This document shows positions 1 to 8,150 of a DNA stretch of 64,000 nt, in pieces; the first letter of the stretch is position 1, and each line of letters opens with the position of its first letter. Origin of the DNA: JACOMS01 sp051252005. GTDB lineage: Bacteria; Pseudomonadota; Alphaproteobacteria; Caulobacterales; Maricaulaceae. A program made the translations under genes and the position numbers. Location: NCBI GenBank assembly GCA_051252005.1, contig JBPOEZ010000004.1:273030-337029 (forward strand), in the 5' to 3' direction. The notes under the pieces are model-generated. The model made no database searches. It had not been told where the DNA came from and worked only from the letters and a program-made list of their open reading frames with translations.

Positions 1-1584
1 GAATCTTATTTTCCAGCTCAGGAAGGCCCTGATTTACCGCCGTTGACAGTTGGAGACATGCTCCGTGCGTCAGTCGGGAAATGGCCTAACGAAATGGCTT
101 TGCAAGAGCTGTCAATGGCAGGCGACATGGGGCGAAGCTGGACGTATGCGGAATTACTAAAAGACGCTGAACGTTTAGGACGTGCACTTGCCTCTCGCCA
201 TGCCGAAGGCGCGCGCGTAGCCGTTTACGCTCATAATATTCCGGAATGGGTTTTGATTGAAATGGCCTGCGGCCTTGCAGGTGTTGTGCTTGTGACAGTT
301 AACCCCGCATTTCAGCCGCGTGAACTAGATTATGTGCTCGGCCAATCGGGGGCGGAAGCGATATACTATGTCGAAGAGTATCGCGGCAATCCGATGAAAG
401 AGATCGTCGAGCAGGTCTGTAAGGAGCGCCCGTCGATTAAACACAAAATTGTCCTTACGGATCATGAGGCTATATTTGAGGGTGAGGATAAAGGCGCACT
501 TCGTATTCCTAAACCAAGCGACGCGGTACAAATACAATATACATCAGGTACAACAGGGTTTCCAAAAGGGGCGCTGCTGCATCATAACGGGCTTGTTAGG
601 AACGCTATGGATGCGATTACGCGCGGGGGGCTGGAGCCGGGCGATAAAATTGTTCACCACATGCCGCTTTTCCATACAACAGGCTGCGCAGTTATGGTGC
701 TCGGCGTGTTATCCTGCGGCGGTACGATGTTGCTTGCGCCGATCTTTGACCCTGTGATGATTGTCAAAGTTATCAGCCGCGAGCGTGTTCGCTCTATTGT
801 GGGGGTAGCTACCATGATTGTGGCCATGATTGCAGTAGTTGAGCAAACAGGGGTGGACGTATCTTGTGTAGAGCGTGTCATGTCTGGCGGGGCGATGGTG
901 CCGCCTGAGCTTTGCCGCCGCTCTCAGAAAGTCCTCGGTGCGCCGATTCAGATTATATACGGACAAACGGAATGTTCGCCCGTAGTAACATCTGCTTGGT
1001 TTGACGACACGCTCGAAGATCAAACGCAGACTATCGGGCAGCCGCTGCCGCGCGTTGAAGTCGCGATCCTTGATCCAAATACAAATGCGGTGACGCCGGT
1101 GGACGTACAAGGCGAGATTTGTGTGCGCGGCTACCTTGTGATGACCGAGTATAATGATAACCCTGAAGCGACGGCCGCTGCCATTGATAAAGACCGATGG
1201 CTCCATACGGGTGATCTCGGCAGTATGGATTCCCGCGGGTACGTGAAGATTACAGGGCGAGTCAAAGAAATGATCATTCGCGGCGGTGAGAATCTGTTTC
1301 CAGTCGAAATTGAAAACGCTCTACTGGAACATTCGGATATTGAAGAAGTGGCAGTTGTCGGCGTGCCAGATGAAACATGGGGCGAGCAGGTGGTCTGCTT
1401 CATGCGCTCCGGCAGCGGCAACGAACCGGACGGCGCGGCGCTTAAAGCGTTTGTTCGGGAGCGCTTATCACCGCAGAAAACGCCTGCAGTCTGGGTCTGG
1501 GTGAAAGAGTGGCCACTCACAGGATCAGGTAAAATTCAAAAGTTTAAACTCAGAGATATGTATGTTGCAGGAGAATTTGCATAA
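1..1584 (+). CDS. AMP-dependent acyl-CoA synthetase, 5' end outside window
   Basis: Activates a carboxylic acid, probably a fatty acid, to its acyl-CoA through an acyl-adenylate. The frame is open to the window edge, so the start is missing; the first possible start inside (TTG at 43) is probably internal. Visible family motifs: the nucleotide-binding TSGTTGFPKG (bases 541-570), YGQTECSP for adenylate binding, the hinge-region HTGDLG and ITGRVKEMIIRGGENLFPVE, and the C-terminal catalytic lysine in LTGSGKIQKF. This is the standard ANL-superfamily layout and the C-terminal domain is complete. Chain length of the substrate cannot be read from sequence. No operon partner is visible; tRNA-Leu follows after 85 bases. 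Confidence 0.9.
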   Translation, partial: ESYFPAQEGPDLPPLTVGDMLRASVGKWPNEMALQELSMAGDMGRSWTYAELLKDAERLGRALASRHAEGARVAVYAHNIPEWVLIEMACGLAGVVLVTVNPAFQPRELDYVLGQSGAEAIYYVEEYRGNPMKEIVEQVCKERPSIKHKIVLTDHEAIFEGEDKGALRIPKPSDAVQIQYTSGTTGFPKGALLHHNGLVRNAMDAITRGGLEPGDKIVHHMPLFHTTGCAVMVLGVLSCGGTMLLAPIFDPVMIVKVISRERVRSIVGVATMIVAMIAVVEQTGVDVSCVERVMSGGAMVPPELCRRSQKVLGAPIQIIYGQTECSPVVTSAWFDDTLEDQTQTIGQPLPRVEVAILDPNTNAVTPVDVQGEICVRGYLVMTEYNDNPEATAAAIDKDRWLHTGDLGSMDSRGYVKITGRVKEMIIRGGENLFPVEIENALLEHSDIEEVAVVGVPDETWGEQVVCFMRSGSGNEPDGAALKAFVRERLSPQKTPAVWVWVKEWPLTGSGKIQKFKLRDMYVAGEFA

Positions 1585-1599
1585 GTTGCATGATTAGGC

Positions 1600-1628
1600 T
1601 TGACGTAGGCTCCAAATAAAGGCAAATG
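1600..1628 (+). promoter_or_regulatory. Possible sigma-70 promoter of tRNA-Leu
   Basis: CTTGACG, the usual alphaproteobacterial -35 form, lies at 1599-1605, about 65 bases before the tRNA. A weak -10 candidate (CAAATG) follows after 17 bases at 1623-1628. The -35 match is good and the -10 is poor. Confidence 0.35.
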
Positions 1629-1669
1629 CCGCGCACCAATACAGCCCTGCAAGTTTGCGGGCCCTTAGT

Positions 1670-1754
1670 GCGGGCGTGGCGGAATTGGTAGACGCGCCAG
1701 ATTTAGGTTCTGGTATCGAGAGATGTGAAGGTTCAAGTCCTTTCGCCCGCACCA
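1670..1754 (+). tRNA. tRNA-Leu (anticodon UAG)
   Basis: Full cloverleaf with long variable arm. The acceptor stem GCGGGCG (1670-1676) pairs with CGCCCGC (1744-1750), followed by discriminator A and an encoded CCA (1752-1754). The anticodon stem CCAGA/TCTGG encloses loop TTTAGGT, giving anticodon TAG, which reads CUN leucine codons. The D arm has GGCGGAATTGGTAGACGC and the T arm GGTTCAAGTCC. The long variable arm fits a class II tRNA and supports leucine identity. Confidence 0.97.
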
Positions 1755-1843
1755 ATTCTTCCAATATGTCAAAATTGATTGTTCAAGTAGACAGCTCTAA
1801 CTACCTCGGGTTAGTGTCCAGCAGGTTTTGGAGTGAGATTGAT

Positions 1844-2932
1844 ATGATTTATCTGTTGTTAGCTGTAGCGGTATTGGTCGCCGTAATTGTTGTTTTGCCG
1901 CTTGTGACCATGAAAGGGGCGAGTCTTACGCAATATGATACGGGGGATGCGCCGCTTTTTTATGACGGGGGCGTGGATGCATCGTCTGGGAGTGACGCGC
2001 TTGTCGCTTTTTTACGTGAGCATTATGCCGCTCCGAAGGGCGCGTCGCAAAAAGAAGCGCTAGCGCATATTCGAAACGGATATGAGTTTCAGGGCCGAAC
2101 ACGTGATTTTAAAAGCGAGTTTAAGGCGGGAACGGCTGTTATTGACGGCGTGGAGGTTTCCGGTGAGTGGACGATTCCTGACAATGCGGACCCTAGCGCT
2201 CGGCTTCTATTCGTACACGGCGGTGCTTTTATGGTTGGAAGCCCGATTAGTCACCGTCCTATCACTGATAACCTTGCGCAGAGAACTGGCTGTGTCGTGT
2301 TTTCCGTAGATTACCGCTTAGGGCCCGAAAATTCACGTATGGACGGGATCATGGATTGCCAAGTTGCCTATGAATGGCTGCTCGATAATGGGCCGAATGG
2401 CCCTGCGCCAGTGCGTAAAATGGCCGTTTCAGGCGACTCGGCAGGTGGAAGCCTAACTCTGATGTTGCTAGCATGGGCGCGGGATAAGGGATTAAGACCC
2501 GTTGATGCCGCTGTAGCGCTTTCGCCCACAACAGACGCGACAGGCCAAAGTCCATCCATGCGAGCAAATATGGAAAATGACGTTGTCCTAGGAACCGCCA
2601 TGGCGCCGCTTGTCAAAATGCCGCTCTTCCTAAGGCTTTGGGCGTTACGGAAAGTAGGAAAAATAAATCCGTCGCATACACTAAGCTCGCCAGTTTTTGG
2701 GGATCTGCAGGGTTTGCCGCCGTTACTCATACAAGCGAGTACAACGGAAATGCTGCGTGACGATGCGCTCCGCTACGCTGAAAAGGCACGCCGCGCAGGA
2801 TCACCCGTAACGCTGCAACTCTGGCGTGGACAGGCTCATGTTTGGCAGCATTACGATACGATGATCCCAGAAGCTGAACCTGCCCTTGATGAAATTGCTA
2901 AGTTTCTCAAGCAACATGGCGTTGAGGCGTAA
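1844..2932 (+). CDS. Alpha/beta-hydrolase, HSL-type esterase/lipase
   Basis: Hydrolase of the hormone-sensitive-lipase (alpha/beta fold-3) family, probably cleaving short or medium acyl esters. Start ATG 1844 has GGAG at 1830-1833; an upstream in-frame start would run into the tRNA gene and is rejected. An N-terminal membrane segment (MIYLLLAVAVLVAVIVVLPLV) suggests an anchored enzyme. The oxyanion-hole motif HGGAF is followed by YRLGPE, then the nucleophile serine in GDSAGGS, an acidic residue near TEMLRDD, and the catalytic His in GQAHVWQH. Length 362 residues, slightly above the usual 300-320 because of the anchor. Natural substrate unknown. Confidence 0.85.
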   Translation: MIYLLLAVAVLVAVIVVLPLVTMKGASLTQYDTGDAPLFYDGGVDASSGSDALVAFLREHYAAPKGASQKEALAHIRNGYEFQGRTRDFKSEFKAGTAVIDGVEVSGEWTIPDNADPSARLLFVHGGAFMVGSPISHRPITDNLAQRTGCVVFSVDYRLGPENSRMDGIMDCQVAYEWLLDNGPNGPAPVRKMAVSGDSAGGSLTLMLLAWARDKGLRPVDAAVALSPTTDATGQSPSMRANMENDVVLGTAMAPLVKMPLFLRLWALRKVGKINPSHTLSSPVFGDLQGLPPLLIQASTTEMLRDDALRYAEKARRAGSPVTLQLWRGQAHVWQHYDTMIPEAEPALDEIAKFLKQHGVEA

Positions 2933-2981
2933 TCTCAAATCTCTGAAATCCATTTATAGTGCATATTGTTAACCTTTAAGG

Positions 2982-3021
2982 GTGTCGTAAATCTGACATA
3001 TAAGCTTCACATAAGTGTCGC
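2982..3021 (+). promoter_or_regulatory. Tandem Pho box (PhoB site) upstream of pstS
   Basis: Four 7-base direct repeats begin at 2982, 2993, 3004 and 3015, exactly 11 bases apart: GTGTCGT, CTGACAT, GCTTCAC, GTGTCGC. The first pair with its AT-rich spacer (GTGTCGTAAATCTGACAT) closely matches the PhoB consensus CTGTCAT-AWAW-CTGTCAT. Eleven-base periodicity places both Pho boxes on one face of the helix, as in known PhoB promoters. The pstS start is 85 bases downstream. Confidence 0.8.
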
Positions 3022-3105
3022 ATAATTGCATTATTTCCTTCGCATACAGACCCTAGATGCACTTCTGAAAGACGATGAAGATCGTTGTGCATTTGGAGGT
3101 TAAAA

Positions 3106-4203
3106 ATGTTTCGTAAATCCCTTTTCGTGAGCGCTATGGCGCTGAGTCTGGCAGCTTGCGGTAATAACGCAGACAAGCCCGTATCAACACATACTGACAC
3201 GTCCGCAAGCCAAGTGGCTCCGCAGTCTGGCGGCCGTGACCAAATTAAAATCGTTGGCTCCTCAACGGTCTATCCGTTTTCTGCGACGGTCGCTGAAACT
3301 TTTGGCCGTACAACATCGTTTAAAACCCCGATTGTTGAAAGCACTGGTTCTGGCGGCGGCTTGAAGCTTTTCTGTTCCGGGTTTGATGAAAATCACCCCG
3401 ACATCGCCAACTCATCTCGCAGAATAAAATCATCTGAAGTTGGTCTTTGTGCAAAGAACGGCGTGAACGACATTGTTGAAGTCAAAATCGGATATGACGG
3501 TATCGTTATAGCGAATTCTCGTAAGTCCGATGTCGTTTCACTGTCACTTAAAGATGTGTTTTTAGCGCTGGCGAAAGACGTTCCGAACGGGAACGGCGGG
3601 ACGAAGCCAAATGATTATACGACTTGGAACCAAATCAACCCTAGCCTCCCAAACATCAAAATTGAAGTGCTTGGCCCGCCGCCAACATCTGGCACGCGCG
3701 ACGCCTTTGTAGAACTGGCCATGGAAGGCGGTTGTAAATCGTTTGATTGGATCAAGGCGCTTAAGAGTTCCGATAAGAATGCGTATAAGGCTCTGTGCCA
3801 TACTTTGCGCGAAGATGGTCATTTCATCGAAGCGGGGGAGAATGACAACTTGATCGTTCAGAAGCTCAATGCCAACCCCGCCGCTCTCGGTATTTTTGGA
3901 TATAGTTTCCTCGACCAAAACAGCGATAGCGTTCAGGGTAGCTTGATTGACGGCGTTGAGCCGACATTCGAGAATATTTCGGACGGCTCTTATCCTGTCT
4001 CTCGCTCTCTGTTCTTTTATGTGAAAAAAGACAGCGTTGGAAAAATTCCAGGCATCAAGGAATATCTCGAAGAGTTTACAGGTGACCGGGCCGGCGGACC
4101 AGATGGGTATTTAGCTGAGAAAGGCCTTATTCCCATGAACGCCGCTGAGCGTACAGAGTGGAAAGCCAATGTTGCGGCGCTTAAGACTTTAAGCCTCGAT
4201 TAA
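3106..4203 (+). CDS. pstS: Phosphate ABC transporter, periplasmic phosphate-binding lipoprotein PstS
   Basis: Captures inorganic phosphate in the periplasm and delivers it to PstCA. Start ATG 3106 is set by GGAGGT at 3095-3100, six bases clear. Signal peptide with lipobox LAAC (MFRKSLFVSAMALSLAACG), so it is probably a lipoprotein rather than a soluble protein. The binding-site segments VGSSTVYPF near the mature N-terminus, ESTGSGGG, and SGTRDAF are characteristic of PstS. 365 residues, typical of the family. First gene of pstSCAB-phoU and directly downstream of a tandem Pho box, so strong induction under phosphate limitation is expected. Confidence 0.95.
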   Translation: MFRKSLFVSAMALSLAACGNNADKPVSTHTDTSASQVAPQSGGRDQIKIVGSSTVYPFSATVAETFGRTTSFKTPIVESTGSGGGLKLFCSGFDENHPDIANSSRRIKSSEVGLCAKNGVNDIVEVKIGYDGIVIANSRKSDVVSLSLKDVFLALAKDVPNGNGGTKPNDYTTWNQINPSLPNIKIEVLGPPPTSGTRDAFVELAMEGGCKSFDWIKALKSSDKNAYKALCHTLREDGHFIEAGENDNLIVQKLNANPAALGIFGYSFLDQNSDSVQGSLIDGVEPTFENISDGSYPVSRSLFFYVKKDSVGKIPGIKEYLEEFTGDRAGGPDGYLAEKGLIPMNAAERTEWKANVAALKTLSLD

Positions 4204-4204
4204 C

Positions 4205-5170
4205 ATGACGCCCGTCAGCACTGCCGTTGATCTAAACCTCCGCCATGCCAAGCGGAGTACTCGCCTTAAAGAGCAGGCTATTCAGTTTGCTTTGATGGCG
4301 AGTTCGTTCGTGGCAATCCTTACAACAGTTGGGATCGTTGTGTCATTAGGGGCCGAGGCGTTTCGGTTTTTCAGCCGTGTTCCGCTGACAGATTTTATTT
4401 TCGGTCTAGAATGGAGCCCTCAAACGGCTATCCGCGAAGATCAGGTCGGTTCTAGCGGAGCGTTTGGCGTCATACCGCTTCTAACTGGGACGTTGCTGAT
4501 TAGTTTCATAGCGATTTCCGTGGCCATACCGCTCGGACTTTTGTCCGCGCTCTATCTTGCCGAATATGCCAAGGCCAAAACCCGTGACCGTGTCAAACCT
4601 TTACTTGAACTCCTCGCAGGTATTCCCACCGTTGTTTACGGGTTTTTTGCGGCGCTCGTTATCGCGCCCTATATTCGAATGACGGGCGAGGGATTCGGAT
4701 TTGATATTGCTTCAGAAAGCGCTTTGGCTGCTGGTTTAATGATGGGCGTTATGCTCGTGCCATTTATTTCCTCCCTCTCTGATGATGTGATCAACGCTGT
4801 ACCGCAAGCTTTGCGGGATGCATCGCTTGGTATGGGCGCAACCCACGCGGAGACAGTCACAAAGGTCGTATTGCCGGCGGCGACTCCTGGTATTATGGGC
4901 GCCATATTGTTGGCTGTTTCTCGCTCTATTGGCGAAACCATGATCGTTTTAATGGCCGCAGGAACAGCGGCTAATTTGACGCTGAATCCGCTCGAGGCCG
5001 TCACCACTATGACCGTACAGATCGTAAAACTCCTGACAGGTGACCTTGCCTTTGACAGCGCCAAAACTTTGTCGGCTTTTGCGATCGCGCTCTTCCTATT
5101 AGTCCTGACGCTCGGGTTGAACATTATCGCCCTAAAAGTCGTTGATAATTACAAGCGAAAATATGCCTGA
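4205..5170 (+). CDS. pstC: Phosphate ABC transporter permease PstC
   Basis: One of two inner-membrane subunits of the high-affinity phosphate importer. It starts one base after the pstS stop, implying coupled translation; no strong ribosome site is needed or seen. Six or so hydrophobic segments are present, and the cytoplasmic EAA loop is visible as ALRDASLGMGATHAETVTKVVLPAATPG, split here by description: LRDASLGMGA followed by LPAATPGIMGA. LAGIPTVVYGFFA is a PstC/PstA hallmark. At 321 residues it is normal for PstC. Its stop overlaps the start of pstA by eight bases. Confidence 0.95.
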   Translation: MTPVSTAVDLNLRHAKRSTRLKEQAIQFALMASSFVAILTTVGIVVSLGAEAFRFFSRVPLTDFIFGLEWSPQTAIREDQVGSSGAFGVIPLLTGTLLISFIAISVAIPLGLLSALYLAEYAKAKTRDRVKPLLELLAGIPTVVYGFFAALVIAPYIRMTGEGFGFDIASESALAAGLMMGVMLVPFISSLSDDVINAVPQALRDASLGMGATHAETVTKVVLPAATPGIMGAILLAVSRSIGETMIVLMAAGTAANLTLNPLEAVTTMTVQIVKLLTGDLAFDSAKTLSAFAIALFLLVLTLGLNIIALKVVDNYKRKYA

Positions 5171-6440
5171 TTACGCTCTCACAACATCGCCGAAGATGGC
5201 TCGACGCCATGCAAAAGAACGGCGATTTAAATTTTATGGGCAAGCGGCTATATTTATAGCTTTAGCAGTGTTGGTCTTTATGTTCTCGGCAATTTTTTAC
5301 CGAGGGGCAGGGGCCTTCCAGCAAACAAAAATTGGCCTCAATATTGATTTTTCTGAACAAGTTATTGATCCGCAAGGAACGCGAAATCCAGATGACTTGG
5401 CTCTAGCCAATTACAAACCCCTCCTCACAGAAAGCCTCGCGGAGGTATTTCCCGAAATTACGCAGCGCCGCGAAAAGGCCGACCTTTACAGGTTACTTAG
5501 CGCAGGATCCGCTTACGAGCTTTCAAAAGTCGTGATCGATAAGCCAGAACTGATTGGTACAACCAAGACCATATGGCTAACAGCGTCCTCTGAGGTCGAT
5601 CTATATATGAAGGGGAAAATTGATATTACGGCAGACGAAGAATTTAGACGGCTTAAAAATGATGAGTTAGCTTGGATTGAACGCTTTAAAGACCAAGACA
5701 AGATCAAGCGTAAGTTTAACAGCGCTTTCTTCACGCATGGCGATTCGAGAGAGCCTGAAATGTCCGGCGTATTGGGCGCGGCCTTGGGGTCGTTTTTCAG
5801 CCTGTTGATATGTTTTCTAATTTCATTTCCTCTTGGCATTGCGACGGCTGTCTATCTCGAAGAATTTGCTAAAAAGTCACGGATTACAGATATTATCGAG
5901 GTTAATATCAATAACCTTGCGGCTGTCCCGTCTATTGTGTTCGGACTTTTGGGGCTATCTATATTCCTAAATTTCTTCCACCTGCCGCGTTCAACTCCGC
6001 TTGTCGGCGGTATGGTACTTGCGCTTATGACACTCCCGACGATCATTATCGCTTCGAGGTCAATCTTGCGCTCTATTCCGAATACAATACGCGATGCTGC
6101 ATTGGGACTAGGCGCGAGTAAAACGCAAACCACATTTCATCATGTTGTGCCGCTCGCAATGCCGGGGATGCTGACAGGTACGATACTTGGCATGGCCCGC
6201 GCGCTAGGCGAAACTGCACCGCTTTTGATGATTGGTATGGTGGCCTTTATTGTTGATATCCCGCAAGGCGTGACAGATGCAGCGACATCACTGCCTGTAC
6301 AAATATTCCTTTGGGCCGACAGTCCTGAGAAAGGATTTGTCGAGCGGACATCCGCTGCAATTATAGTCCTGCTGGCCTTCTTGGTCTTGATGAATTTAGC
6401 CGCTGTGTATTTACGTAAAAAATTGGAGCGCAAGTGGTGA
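5163..6440 (+). CDS. pstA: Phosphate ABC transporter permease PstA, long alphaproteobacterial form
   Basis: Second permease subunit of the Pst importer. Start ATG 5163 lies inside the end of pstC (ATGCCTGA overlap), preferred to an earlier in-frame ATA/ATG region because overlap is typical in this operon. After the first membrane helix there is a periplasmic insert of roughly 150 residues (about residues 50-200), matching the DUF3333 region of alphaproteobacterial PstA proteins. The permease core follows, with LAAVPSIVFGLLGLS and the EAA loop IRDAALGLGASKTQT. 425 residues against about 290 for the E. coli type, the excess being the insert. Ends at 6440, overlapping pstB. Confidence 0.93.
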   Translation: MPDYALTTSPKMARRHAKERRFKFYGQAAIFIALAVLVFMFSAIFYRGAGAFQQTKIGLNIDFSEQVIDPQGTRNPDDLALANYKPLLTESLAEVFPEITQRREKADLYRLLSAGSAYELSKVVIDKPELIGTTKTIWLTASSEVDLYMKGKIDITADEEFRRLKNDELAWIERFKDQDKIKRKFNSAFFTHGDSREPEMSGVLGAALGSFFSLLICFLISFPLGIATAVYLEEFAKKSRITDIIEVNINNLAAVPSIVFGLLGLSIFLNFFHLPRSTPLVGGMVLALMTLPTIIIASRSILRSIPNTIRDAALGLGASKTQTTFHHVVPLAMPGMLTGTILGMARALGETAPLLMIGMVAFIVDIPQGVTDAATSLPVQIFLWADSPEKGFVERTSAAIIVLLAFLVLMNLAAVYLRKKLERKW

Positions 6441-7252
6441 TGGGAAAACTTATGGATATTGAAACTATGGATCCGGCAAACACCGAAGCTGCGGAAACTC
6501 ATATTATGACGGCCCGTAATGTTGATGTTTTTTATGGTAAGAAGCAGGCGATTAAAAATGTAAGCCTGGATATTCCAGAGAACCAAATTACAGCTCTCAT
6601 CGGCCCGTCAGGTTGCGGAAAGTCGACCTTTCTCCGGTGCTTTAACCGAATGAATGACACAATCGATATTTGTAATGTCACAGGTGATATTCGTTTTGCA
6701 GGTCAAGATGTTTATAATCCTAAAGTGGACGTTGTGGCTTTGCGCGCTCGCATCGGGATGGTTTTTCAAAAAGCGAACCCTTTCCCGAAGTCTATTTTTG
6801 ATAATGTTGCTTACGGCGCGCGCATTCATGATTTGGCGACGTCCAAGGACCATCTTGAGGACATTGTGATTAACTCTCTTAAACGCGCAGGTCTCTATGA
6901 TGAGGTCGCAGACCGTTTGCATGAGTCTGGAACAGGTCTCTCGGGCGGACAACAACAACGCCTTTGCATAGCGCGCGCGATTGCGGTCGACCCTCAAATC
7001 ATCCTTATGGACGAGCCCTGTTCGGCTCTTGATCCCATAGCCACTGCGATCATCGAAGAATTGATGGAGTCTATGAAGGAAAAATATACCATCGTAATTG
7101 TTACGCATTCGATGCAGCAGGCCGCACGGGTTTCGCAGAAGACCGCCTTTTTCCATCTAGGGGAGCTTGTCGAGTCTGGTGACACCAAAACAATCTTTAC
7201 AAACCCAGCGGATGAGCGCACACAAAATTATATTTCAGGCCGGATCGGGTAG
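6440..7252 (+). CDS. pstB: Phosphate ABC transporter ATP-binding protein PstB
   Basis: ATPase that powers phosphate import through PstCA and participates in phosphate signalling with PhoU. ATG 6440 overlaps the pstA stop (TGATG) and has GGAG at 6425-6428; two in-frame GTG codons just upstream are possible but less likely. Walker A is GPSGCGKST, the Q-loop GMVFQKANPFP, signature LSGGQQQRLCIARA, Walker B with LMDEPCSALDP, and the H-loop histidine in VIVTHSMQQA. PstB-type features include the NPFPKSIFDNVAYG stretch. 270 residues, normal for the family. Confidence 0.96.
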   Translation: MGKLMDIETMDPANTEAAETHIMTARNVDVFYGKKQAIKNVSLDIPENQITALIGPSGCGKSTFLRCFNRMNDTIDICNVTGDIRFAGQDVYNPKVDVVALRARIGMVFQKANPFPKSIFDNVAYGARIHDLATSKDHLEDIVINSLKRAGLYDEVADRLHESGTGLSGGQQQRLCIARAIAVDPQIILMDEPCSALDPIATAIIEELMESMKEKYTIVIVTHSMQQAARVSQKTAFFHLGELVESGDTKTIFTNPADERTQNYISGRIG

Positions 7253-7296
7253 GTAACTTCAATAACCTCGCGATAGGACCTAAGAGGACACCGCAC

Positions 7297-8016
7297 ATGG
7301 TAACAGACAACCACATCGTTTCATCCTTTGATGATGATATAAAAAGCTTGGAAACTTTGCTTGTAAACATGGGCGTAGAAGTAAGCGATCAGCTTAAGGA
7401 CGCGACGGCCGCTCTCGTGCAAGAAGACCGCAAACTCGCTAAGCAGGTCATCAAGCAGGATAAAAGCATCAACAGTCTCGAATCTGAACTCAATGATTTG
7501 GCCATAAAGATACTCGCTCTGCGTCAGCCTTTCGCTACAGACTTACGGAATGTTGTCATGACTTTGAAGATCGCAGGTCACTTAGAACGGATTGGTGATT
7601 TAACGCGCAATATGGCGCAGCGAACCAATACCATCACGAAAGCAGAAGCAGACAAGGGGCCGTTTGAAAAGCTTGTGCGGATGAGCGAACTTGTGCAAAG
7701 CATGCTTGCGTCTATTCTGGATGCGTATCAAACGTCAAATGCTGTTATGGCTTCTGAAGTCAGGGACCGGGACGAGGTAGTCGATAAAGCTCACAATATT
7801 CTTTTCATGGAACTTCTGAATTACATGATGGAAGATGTGAATAATATTTCTGGCTGTATGCATGTTCTTTTTATAGCCAAAAACATTGAACGGATGGGTG
7901 ACCATGTGGCTGATATTGCCAAAGAGGTTATTTTCTTGTCCACGGGCGAATGGCCAGAAGGCGCACGCAGCAAGAGCGACAAAACAAGTAAAATGATGGC
8001 CGTTCCTTCTGAATAG
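7297..8016 (+). CDS. phoU: Phosphate transport regulator PhoU
   Basis: Negative regulator linking the Pst transporter to the PhoR/PhoB two-component system and modulating phosphate uptake. Start ATG 7297 follows AGAGGA at 7283-7288. Two PhoU repeats are visible, each with the metal-binding E/D-x-x-x-D pattern: HLERIGDLTRNMA in the first half and NIERMGDHVADIAKE in the second. 239 residues, standard. It is the last gene of the operon; phoB is not next to it, so the response regulator must lie elsewhere. Confidence 0.95.
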   Translation: MVTDNHIVSSFDDDIKSLETLLVNMGVEVSDQLKDATAALVQEDRKLAKQVIKQDKSINSLESELNDLAIKILALRQPFATDLRNVVMTLKIAGHLERIGDLTRNMAQRTNTITKAEADKGPFEKLVRMSELVQSMLASILDAYQTSNAVMASEVRDRDEVVDKAHNILFMELLNYMMEDVNNISGCMHVLFIAKNIERMGDHVADIAKEVIFLSTGEWPEGARSKSDKTSKMMAVPSE

Positions 8017-8150
8017 ATTTAAAGCACAATATAAGTTTTGTGATGTAAAGCCATGAAACCTGTTGTGATGGGGTGGCCCTTGCGAACTGATCTCTATAAG
8101 ACCATTTGAAGTCAAAGCGGGCTCGCTTAAGATTAAAAATTGGAGATCAT

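Noticed and set aside
1655..1843. Start of the esterase reading frame inside the tRNA-Leu gene
   Set aside because: The added residues are a translation of the tRNA; ATG 1844 has a good ribosome site and a membrane-helix start.
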